From: Pseudomonas capsici
GTDB taxonomy: Bacteria; Pseudomonadota; Gammaproteobacteria; Pseudomonadales; Pseudomonadaceae
Length of the DNA: 64,000 nucleotides
Direction: 5' to 3'
NCBI RefSeq assembly: GCF_017165765.1
Contig: NZ_JAFGZD010000010.1
Coordinates: forward strand, 110,993 to 174,992
Below, in pieces: positions 53,505-63,200 of this stretch (positions are counted from its first letter, which is position 1; the number at the start of each line of letters is the position of its first letter). Below the pieces are notes generated by a model. It was not told where the DNA came from. It did no database searches and worked only from the letters and a program-made list of their open reading frames with translations. A program made the translations under genes and the position numbers.

Positions 53505-53871
53505 CCCTTGTTCCTCCGTCTTTAAGGGGCGCTAACGCCCGTTGAGCGGAGGGAGGAATGTCAAAAAGCGTGCCGACAGAAATTTATCCAGCAAATACAG
53601 GCATATGGCGTTTTGCAGGGTGAGAAAAGGGCGAAGGATTCAGCAAAAAGTGCGCAAGGGCTTGCGCACCTGAGTAATTCCTTGCGCAGTGGCTGGAGGC
53701 CTTGTAATCCGTGGCTTTCAGTGTGAATGACCGGTTTTGGGTGCGCATTTTCTTGCATATCAGGGCCATGAGCTATCGAGCATTAATTTCCGTTAAATAT
53801 TTTGTCTCCAGTTCGTTCTTGTTGATACGACCAAGCCTCATGGTCAGGCCTATTCAGCAAGGACCCAATGC
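53505..53871. other. Divergent intergenic region between vgrG and the Lys-module NRPS gene
   Basis: About 370 bases, AT-richer than the neighbours. It contains a perfect 9 bp hairpin, GTGCGCAAG / CTTGCGCAC, at 53650-53669 and a PvdS-like element near the right end. I see no gene in it. Confidence 0.6.
53794..53816 (+). promoter_or_regulatory. PvdS-like element upstream of NRPS genes
   Basis: TAAAT-N15-CGT, one base shorter than the usual N16 spacing, 56 bases before the NRPS start. It is the best candidate promoter for the side-chain synthetases. Confidence 0.5.
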
Positions 53872-56800
53872 ATGAATCCCGAACACGCCCATAAACTGGC
53901 TCGCCGTTTTGTCGAGCTGCCTCCTGAAAAACGTCGGTTGTTTCTCGACGGTATGCGCCAGGAGGACATGGACTTTTCGTTGTTCCCGATCCCGTCCTGC
54001 ATTGGGCTTATTGAGCGCGATGGCCTGTCCTATGCCCAGCAGCGCATGTGGTTTCTCTGGCAACTCGACCCTGAAAGCTCCGCCTATAACCTGCCGATGT
54101 CGGTGTGTCTGAACGGCTCGCTGGATGTCGCGCTTCTGGAGCAGGCCTTCAGTGCCCTGGTCGAGCGTCATGAAAGCCTGCGCACGACCTTTGGTCAGGA
54201 CGGCGACCGGGCCTTCCAGCGGGTAGCGGAACCTGCGCCGGTAAGCATCGAATTGCTGGATCTGAGCACCTTGCCAGCGGAGCAGCGCTGGTCGACGGCG
54301 CATCGGGAAATGGCCCTTCAGGCCGGGCAGTCCTTCGATCTGGAGAAGGGGCCGCTGTTCAGTATTCGTCTGCTGCGTCTGGCGCAGCAGGAGCATGTAT
54401 TGCTGCTGAACCTGCATCACATGATCACCGACGGCTGGTCGATGAATGTGCTGATCGATGAATGGTTGCGTGGCTACGATGCGTTGGTGGCAGGCAAGAC
54501 CTTGCAGCTGAATCCGCTGGCCGTGCAGTACCGCGATTATGCGTTGTGGCAACGCAGTTGGCTGGAGGCGGGCGAGCAGGAGCGGCAGCTCGACTACTGG
54601 CGCGAGCATCTGGGTGAAGAACATCCGGTGCTGGAACTGCCCACCGACCGGCCGCACCCGGCGCTGCCGACTCATAGTGGCGCGCGTCTGGAAATCTCGC
54701 TGGACACCACGTTGCTGCGGGACCTGAAAAATCTGGCCCAGCGTCAGGGCGTCACCTTGTTCGTCGTGTTGCTGGCTTCCTTCAAGAGCCTGCTGCATCG
54801 CTACAGCGGGCAGACCGATATCCGCGTCGGTGGGCTGATTGCCAACCGCACGCGCAGTGAGACCGAAGGTCTGATCGGTTGCTTCATCAACACTCAGGTA
54901 TTGCGCAGCGAAGTGACGGCGCAGACCCGATTCGTCGATCTGTTACAGATCGTGCGCCAGGCGGCGATGGGCGCGCAGTCCCATCAGGAGTTACCGTTCG
55001 ATGCGGTGATCGATGCCTTGCAACCCGAGCGCAGTCAGAGCCATAACCCGCTGTTTCAGGTGATGTTCAACCATCAGCCGGTGGTTGCCGATCTGCTGGA
55101 CAAGCAACTGGCAAGCGGTCTGCGGGTGACCAATCTGCCAGCCGAACAACAGGCTGCTGCCGGACGTGCCCATGCCGCTGCCAGCGACCTGATGCTGGCC
55201 ACCAGCGGTGAAGGCGAGCAGCTCAATGCGGCCTTTACCTACGCCACCGATATTTTCGACGAGGCGACCATCGCTCGTATGGCCGGACACTGGCGCAACC
55301 TGCTGGTTTCGGTCTGTGCCGATCCGCAGTTGCCGGTGGGCGAGCTGTCGATGCTGGCGGCCGACGAGCGTCAGCAATTGCTGGATGTCGATGCCGCGCC
55401 ACGGGCCAGTTCTGCCACGCCCGCACATCGTCTGTTCGAGGCGCAGGTCAAACGTACGCCCCATGCGCAGGCGCTGGTCATGGCAGGTGAAAGCCAGGCA
55501 CCTGGCCTGAGCTACGAACAACTGAATCAACTCAGCAACCGTCTGGCCCATCGCTTGCGTGGGCAAGGCGTAGGGCCTGACGTATTGGTGGGCGTTGCCT
55601 TGGGTCGCTCCCTGGAAATGGCCGTGGCCTTGCTCGCGGTGCTCAAGGCGGGCGGAGCCTATGTACCACTGGACCCCAGGACACCGACCGAGCGTCTGAA
55701 CCATGTGCTGCAGGACAGCGGCCTCAAATTGCTGCTGACCCGCAGCGAACTCCTGCCAGATTTGCCGGCGCTGGGCGATATCCAGTGCCTGTGTCTGGAC
55801 CGGCAGGACGAGCAGGGCGAAGCCGCTGAACAGAATCTGGATGTCAGCGTCGATCCGGCCAATCTGGCTTACGTGATCTACACCTCCGGCTCCACCGGTC
55901 GCCCCAAAGGCGTGGCCATCAGTCATGGCGCGCTGGCCGAGTTCGTCACCCTGGGCGCGACTTACAGCGACTTGCGCGAAGGTGATCGGGTCCTGCAATT
56001 CGCCACCAACAGTTTCGATGGCTTTGTGGAGCAGTTCTATCCGCCGCTTTGTCATGGCGCCTGTGTGGTACTGCGTGACGATCGACTCTGGGACAGCAGC
56101 ACCTTCCATCAGGCGGTTGTCGAGCATGGCATTACCCTGGCGGACCTGCCTGCCGCGTACTGGCTGACCCTGGTGCAGGATTACGCCGCCCGGCCACCTG
56201 CGCACTATGGTGCGTTGCGTCAGATCCATGTGGGCGGCGAGGCCATGGCCGTAGAAGGCTTGCGCTTGTGGCGTCAGGCCGGGCTCGGTCATGTGCGACT
56301 GCTCAACACCTACGGGCCGACCGAGGCCACGGTGGTGTCGAGCATCCATGATTGCAGCGCATTGACGCCGCAGACCGTCTCCTGGCGCGGCGTGCCCATT
56401 GGCCGGGGGCTGGCGGGACGTCGTCTGTACGTGCTCGACGACCAGTTGAACCTGCTGCCTCAGGGCGCGGTGGGTGAGTTGTATATCGGTGGGCCGGGTC
56501 TGGCCCGGGGTTATCACGGCCAGCCAGCGCTGAGCGCCGAGCGTTTTATCGCCGACCCGTTCGTGGCGGGTGAACGGCTTTATCGCACCGGCGACCGGGC
56601 GCGGCTGGGAGCCGATGGTGCGCTGGAGTACATCGGACGCGTCGATCATCAGGTGAAGATCCGTGGCTTCCGGATCGAACTGGGCGAAATCGAATCGCGT
56701 CTGCAACAGTGCACCGGCATTCGCGAAGCGGTGGTGCTGGCGCTGCCACTGGCTGGCAGCACGCAACTGGTGGCTTATCTGGTGCCTGAAGCTGCAGCCA

Positions 56801-57285
56801 GTCTCGATGTCGAACAGGCAGCGCTGCGTCAGGGTATCAAGGCCCAACTGCAAGCCGGCCTGCCGGACTACATGGTGCCCACCCATCTGCTGCTCTTGCC
56901 GAGCCTGCCGCTGACCCCCAGCGGCAAGCTCGACCGCAAGGCCTTGCCGGTTCCCGACCCGAGCCAGTTGCAAGCGGCGTATCGCGCACCGCAAACCGAG
57001 CTGCAGATCTGTCTGGCGGCCATCTGGGTGGAAGTGCTGCATGTACCGCAGGTTGGCCTGGACGATCAGTTCTTCGAGCTGGGCGGCCATTCGCTGCTCG
57101 CCGCGCAAGTGATTGCCCGGATCAAGACGCAACTGGGCGTCAGCCTGCCGCTGCGCACCCTGTTCGAGAAACCTGTGTTGAGCGATCTGGCCGCCGAAGT
57201 GGCGCTGCTCACCGATGACACGGCTGACAACGACTGGAGCGATATGGACCAGTTCATGGATTCACTGGAGGAATTTGGCGCATGA
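53872..57285 (+). CDS. Pyoverdine side-chain NRPS, single C-A-T module, predicted Lys
   Basis: A protein of 1137 residues with one complete module. The condensation domain (about 45-480) has a canonical HHMITDG at 182. The adenylation domain (about 510-1010) has core YTSGSTG near 670. The carrier domain has Ser1074 in LGGHS. There is no epimerase or thioesterase. Aligning the pocket by eye with the GrsA scheme gives DGEDHGTVV, which I remember as the Lys code of pyoverdine synthetases. It would add Lys to the Dab-ended chain from PvdL. AAGGA precedes the ATG, and the stop overlaps the next NRPS gene by four bases. Confidence 0.9.
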   Translation: MNPEHAHKLARRFVELPPEKRRLFLDGMRQEDMDFSLFPIPSCIGLIERDGLSYAQQRMWFLWQLDPESSAYNLPMSVCLNGSLDVALLEQAFSALVERHESLRTTFGQDGDRAFQRVAEPAPVSIELLDLSTLPAEQRWSTAHREMALQAGQSFDLEKGPLFSIRLLRLAQQEHVLLLNLHHMITDGWSMNVLIDEWLRGYDALVAGKTLQLNPLAVQYRDYALWQRSWLEAGEQERQLDYWREHLGEEHPVLELPTDRPHPALPTHSGARLEISLDTTLLRDLKNLAQRQGVTLFVVLLASFKSLLHRYSGQTDIRVGGLIANRTRSETEGLIGCFINTQVLRSEVTAQTRFVDLLQIVRQAAMGAQSHQELPFDAVIDALQPERSQSHNPLFQVMFNHQPVVADLLDKQLASGLRVTNLPAEQQAAAGRAHAAASDLMLATSGEGEQLNAAFTYATDIFDEATIARMAGHWRNLLVSVCADPQLPVGELSMLAADERQQLLDVDAAPRASSATPAHRLFEAQVKRTPHAQALVMAGESQAPGLSYEQLNQLSNRLAHRLRGQGVGPDVLVGVALGRSLEMAVALLAVLKAGGAYVPLDPRTPTERLNHVLQDSGLKLLLTRSELLPDLPALGDIQCLCLDRQDEQGEAAEQNLDVSVDPANLAYVIYTSGSTGRPKGVAISHGALAEFVTLGATYSDLREGDRVLQFATNSFDGFVEQFYPPLCHGACVVLRDDRLWDSSTFHQAVVEHGITLADLPAAYWLTLVQDYAARPPAHYGALRQIHVGGEAMAVEGLRLWRQAGLGHVRLLNTYGPTEATVVSSIHDCSALTPQTVSWRGVPIGRGLAGRRLYVLDDQLNLLPQGAVGELYIGGPGLARGYHGQPALSAERFIADPFVAGERLYRTGDRARLGADGALEYIGRVDHQVKIRGFRIELGEIESRLQQCTGIREAVVLALPLAGSTQLVAYLVPEAAASLDVEQAALRQGIKAQLQAGLPDYMVPTHLLLLPSLPLTPSGKLDRKALPVPDPSQLQAAYRAPQTELQICLAAIWVEVLHVPQVGLDDQFFELGGHSLLAAQVIARIKTQLGVSLPLRTLFEKPVLSDLAAEVALLTDDTADNDWSDMDQFMDSLEEFGA

Positions 57286-60200
57286 CCGGGACTACTGCTG
57301 CACGTATCGCTAAACGCTTTGTCGGGCTGCCCCTGGAACAGCGTCAACAGTTCCTCGCCAGACTGCGCCAGGAAGGCAAGGACTTCAGCCTGTTGCCGGT
57401 GCCGGTCAGCCGCCATGATTTCGACGAGATTCCGCTGTCTTTCGCGCAACAGCGACTGTTGTTTCTCTGGCAACTCGACCCGCTGAGCGATGCCTACAAG
57501 ATGACCACCGGCCTGCGTCTGCGCGGTGAGCTGGATGAGTCGGCGCTGCTGTGTTCGTTCGATCATCTGATCGAGCGCCATGAAGTCTTGCGTACGGTGT
57601 TCAACACCGAGGGCGACCAGCCGCGGCAAGTGATCCTCGGCAATCAGAGTGTGGCGCTGGAACGTGTCGATCTGTCGGCCTTGTCGGAAGGCGTCCGCGA
57701 AACCGAACTGGCCCAGCAGGTCGAGCAGAGCACTCGTCAGCCGTTCGATCTGCACAAAGGTCCGCTGTTGCGTGCCAGTCTGTACCGCCTGGTTGCCGAT
57801 GAACACGTGCTGGTGGTGAGCATGCATCACATCGTTTCCGATGGCTGGTCGATGGATGTGATGATTCAGGAGTTCGTGCACTGCTATCAGGCTTACAGCG
57901 AATGTCGCGAGCCGGTGCTGCCGGAGCTGCCCTTGCAGTACGCCGACTATGCGATCTGGCAGCGCAAGTGGCTGGAAGCGGGCGAGGGCGAGCGGCAACT
58001 CGATTACTGGCGTCGGCAACTGGGCGACGAGCAGCCGCTGCTGGACGCTGCCCATGATTTTCAGCGTCCGGCGACCCAGAGCTTTCAGGGCGAGCACCTG
58101 AAATTCGACTTTGGCCTCGACCTGTCCCGACAATTGAATGCCTTTGCCCGCAGCCAGGGCATGAGCCTGTTCATGCTGGTGCTGGCCGGTTTTTCCCTGT
58201 TTCTGTCTCGCAAGGCCGGGCAGCGGGATATCCGTATCGGCGTGCCCAATGCCAACCGTGGCCGGGCTGAAACCGAAGGCCTGATCGGCTTTTTCATCAA
58301 CACCCAGGTGCTGCGCTGCGAAGTGGACGAGCGCCTGAGCTATCTCGATCTGCTGGCCCGGATTCGTGAAACCTCCTTTGGTGCCCAGGCACATCAGGAC
58401 GTGCCGTTCGAGCAACTGGTGGATCAACTGGCACCGGAGCGCAGCCTGGGTCACAACCCGCTGTTCCAGGCCAAGTTCAACCAGAACGTGGTGCTCAAGC
58501 AGAAAGTGGCCCTCAAACTGCCGGGGCTGGAGGTCAGTGAATACGCGTTCCACAAGGATGGCGCGCATTTCGATCTGGCGCTGGATATCACCGACGATGG
58601 CGCGCTGATTCATGGCGACATGACCTTTGCCAGCGACCTGTACAAACGCTCGACTGTCGAAGGCTTCATTCCGGCTCTGCTTGAGCTGTTCAAGACCTTG
58701 CTCGCAGCCCCGCAAGCGCCTTTGTTCGGCCTCGGCACGCTGCCTGTCCAGCATAAGCAGATCGATCGTGAACCTGCCGCGCAGGTGCTGCAACAGTGGC
58801 AGGCTCAGGTCGAGAAGCAGCCCGAGGCCCTGGCCGCCCGTTGCCTTGAGCGCACCTTGACCACTGCCGAACTGGATCAGGCGGCCAATCGTCTGGCCCA
58901 TCATCTGGTGAGTCTGGGTGTGAGCGAAGGTCAGCCTGTGGCGGTGCTGATGGAGCGCTCGCTGGACTGGCTTACGGCGGTGCTGGCGATCTTCAAGGCG
59001 GGCGGCGTCTACATGCCGTTGGACGTCAAGGCACCGGATGCACGTCTGCAACAGATGCTTGAAGGTGCCGGTGCCCGGGTGCTGCTATGTGCCGAAGGCG
59101 ATCAGCGCCAGACTTCGCTGTCGGTGGCCGGTTTTCAGGGTCTGACCTATGCGCCGAGCCTCTGGCAGCACCAGCCTGTCACCCATCCTGCCATTGTGGT
59201 TTCGGCGCAGTCGCCGGCCTATGTGATTCATACCTCCGGTTCCACCGGTCAGCCCAAAGGCGTGCTGGTCAGCCATGGCGCGCTGGGCAGTTATGTGCGT
59301 GGCCTGCTCGAACGTCTGGAGCTGGCACCGGACGCCAGCATGGCGCTGGTCTCGACCATCGCTGCCGACCTGGGCCATACCGTGCTGTTCGGTGCCCTGT
59401 GTTCCGGGCGTCCCCTGCACGTATTGACGGAGGCTCTGGGCTTTGACCCGGATGGTTTTGCCGAGTACATGGCCGAGCATCGCGTCGGCGTGCTGAAAAT
59501 CGTCCCCGGTCATCTTGCAGCCCTGTTGCAGGCTGCCAACCCCGCCGATGTGCTGCCGCAGCATGCGCTGATTGTCGGTGGCGAGGCGTGTCCGCCAGCC
59601 TTGTTCGAGCAGGTTCGACAGCTCAAACCGGGCTGCCGCTTCATCAACCACTATGGTCCCAGCGAAACCACGGTGGGTGTGCTGACTCATGAAGTCCAGG
59701 CCATCGATCCGGCCCGTTCCGTGCCGGTGGGGATGCCATTGCCGGGGGCTCATGCCTACGTGCTGGACGATGTACTGAACCTGAGCGACGAACAGGTTGC
59801 GGGTGAGTTGTATATCGGCGGCGACAGCGTGGCGCTGGGGTATCTCGGGCAGCCGGGTCTGACAGCCGAACGCTTTGTGCCGGACCCCTTTGCCGGGGAA
59901 GGGCAGCGGGTCTATCGCAGTGGTGACCGGATGCGTCGCAGCCGTCAGGGGCTGCTGGAGTTCATCGGTCGCAGCGACGATCAGGTGAAAGTGCGTGGCT
60001 ATCGGGTGGAGCCTGCCGAAGTGGCGCGGGTGCTGCTGCGCTTCGAGTCGGTGGCCGAGGCCACGGTGGTGGCGCAAGGTGTCGAGGGGGATGAGTCCCG
60101 CCTGCAACTGGTGGCGTATTGCGTGCCTGCTGCGGGCACGACGCTTTCGGTCGACACCCTGCGCGAGCAACTGACCGCCAGCCTGCCGGAATACCTGGTG

Positions 60201-63200
60201 CCTGCGCAGTTCGTGGTGCTGGAGCGTCTGCCGCTGACCGCCAACGGCAAGCTGGACAAGCGCGCCTTGCCCAAGCCGGGCGTGATCAAACAGCGCTACA
60301 CCGCACCGGTGGGCGAGATCGAGGAAAAGCTCGCCGCGGTCTGGGCCGATGTACTCAAACTGGAGAAAGTCGGCACCACCGACAACTTCTTCGAGCTGGG
60401 CGGCGATTCGATCCTCAGCCTGCAGATCATCGCCCGTGCCAAGCGGCAGGGCCTCAAGCTGAGCCCCAAGCAACTGTTCGAGAAACAGACCATCGCCCAG
60501 TTGGCGACGGTGGCCAAACTGATTCAGAAGAAACCCGCAGCAGCCGTCGAACAGGTGAGCGGCAATTTGCCGTTGCTGCCGATTCAGGCGCGCTTCTTCG
60601 AAATAAACATTCCCGAGCGCCATCACTGGAACCAGTCGGTGATGCTCAAGCCCAACCGCCCGCTGGAGGCCAGTCACCTGCTGGCGGCCTTGCAGGCGCT
60701 GATCGAGCAGCACGATGCCCTGCGTCTGGGCTTTGCCCAACAGGACGGCCAGTGGCAGGCGAGCTTCGGGCCGCTGTCCACCCGCGATCTGCTGTGGGTG
60801 CATGAGCTGGACAATATCTCGCGCCTGACCGAACTGGCCGATGAAGCCCAGCGCAGCCTGGACCTGAAGAACGGCCCGCTGCTGCGTGCGGTGCTGGTGA
60901 GCCTGCCGGAAGGTGAGCAGCGTCTGCTGCTGGTGATCCATCACCTGGTGGTGGACGGTGTGTCGTGGCGCGTGTTGCTGGAAGACCTGCAACAGGCTTA
61001 TGTTGCCCTGAACACCGGCAAGGCTCTGGCACTGCCGGCCAAGACCAGTTCCCTCAAGGCCTGGGCCGAGCAACTTCATCGTTATGCCGCCAGCGAGACT
61101 CTGGCTGCCGAGCGCGATTACTGGCTGCAAACCCTTAGTGGCGATATCCAGCCATTGCCCTGTGACAATCCGCACGGCACGCAACGCAATCGCGATGTGG
61201 CGCACGCTTCGTCCTGGCTGAGCAAGGACCTGACCCACAAGCTGCTCAAGGTGGCCCCGGCGGCTTACCGGACTCAGGTCAACGACCTGCTGCTGACGGC
61301 CCTGGCGCAGGTGTTGTGCCAGTGGAGCCGGCAGCCTTCGGTGCTGATCCAGCTGGAAGGCCATGGCCGCGAAGACCTGTTCGACGATATCGACCTGAGT
61401 CGCACGGTCGGCTGGTTCAGCAGTCTGTTTCCGGTCAGGGTGACACCGCAAGCCGAACTGGGCGCAAGCATCTGCGGCATCAAGGAACAACTGCGGGCTG
61501 TGCCGAACAAGGGCGTCGGCTATGGCGTGCTGCGCTATCTGGGCGATGCCGGTTTTGCTCGCGAGCTGGCTGCCTTGCCCCAGGCGCAGGTCACTTTCAA
61601 CTACCTGGGACAATTCGACGGCAGCTTCAATGCAGATGACGGCGCCCTGTTCGTACCGAGTGGGGATAGCAGCGGTCATGCCTTGAGTGAAGACGGGCCA
61701 TTGAGCAACTGGCTGAGCATCAACGGCCAGGTGTTCGACGGCCAGTTGCAACTGGACTGGGCGTTCAGTGGCGAGGTGTATCAGGCTGCGACCATCGAGG
61801 CTCTGGCGCGCCAGTACGAGCAGGCGCTGACAGCGGTGATCGAGCATTGCCTCGATGGCCAGCAAGGCGTCACGCCATCGGACTTCCCTCTGGCCACCCT
61901 GACTCAGACGCAACTGGACCGCTTGCCGATTGCCGCCGGGAATATCGACGATATCTATCCCTTGGCACCGATGCAGCAGGGCATGTTGTTCCATAGCCTG
62001 TTCGAGCAGGAAGCGGGCAACTACATCAACCAGTTGCGTGTCGATGTGGCGGGGCTGGATGTCGAGCGCTTCAAGGCTGCATGGCAGGCGTCGGTGGATG
62101 CCCATGAAGTGCTGCGCAGTGCCTTTGTCAGCCATCTGGAGCACTCGCTGCAAGTGGTACAGCGGCAGGCTGTTGTGCCCTTCGTCGAGCTGGATGCCCG
62201 CAATCAGCAGGCGGCGTGGCTGGATGACTGGGCGCAGGCCGACCGGCAGAAGGGCTTCGATCTGACCCGGGGACCATTGCTGCGTCTGGCGCTGCTGCGC
62301 ACGACGGACAATAGCCATCACCTGATCTACACCAGCCACCACATCCTTATGGACGGCTGGAGCAGTTCGCGCCTGTTGGGCGAAGTGCTGCAACGCTACA
62401 GCGGTCAGCCGCTGCCACAGCAAAGCAGCCGTTATCGCGACTATATCGAATGGTTGCAACGCCAGGATGCCCAGGCCAGCGAGCGTTTCTGGACGGAACA
62501 GGTGGCGGAACTGAGCGAGCCGACTCGTCTGGTACAGGCGCTCAAATCCAGTGCAGGCGGGCAGGGTTATGGGGATTACTTCCACCTGATCGATGCGGCG
62601 GGTACTCAGCGCTTGAGTGATTTCGCCCGCGAGCAGCGTGTGACCCTCAACACCCTGGTGCAATCGGCCTGGCTGTTGCTGTTGCAGCGTTATACCGGGC
62701 AGTCCAGCGTCACCTTCGGGGCGACCGTGGCTGGACGTCCGGCAGATCTGCCGGGTGTCGAGGAGCAGCTGGGTCTGTTCATCAACACTTTGCCGGTGAT
62801 CGCCAGCCCGCGTCCCGAGCAGTCGGTGGCGGATTGGGTGCAGCAGGTGCAGACCAAAAACATTGCTCTGCGCGAGTACGAACATACGCCGCTGTACGAC
62901 ATCCAGCGTCTGGCGGCCAGCGGTGGCGAGGCGCTGTTCGACAACATTCTGGTGTTCGAGAACTACCCGGTCTCCGAGGCCTTGCAACAGGCTCCGGCAG
63001 GTCTGGCTTTCAGCGGCTTGCACAATCAGGAGCAGGCGCATTATCCGCTGACTCTGGTTGTCGAAGCGGGCGATACGCTGTCGGTGCGTTTCAGCTACGA
63101 CCGCCAGCACTTTGCCGCCGAAACCGTGGCGCAACTGGCCAGCCATTTCGATCACTTGCTGCAAACCCTGAGCACTGCGCCGTCGGCTTCGTTGGGCGAA

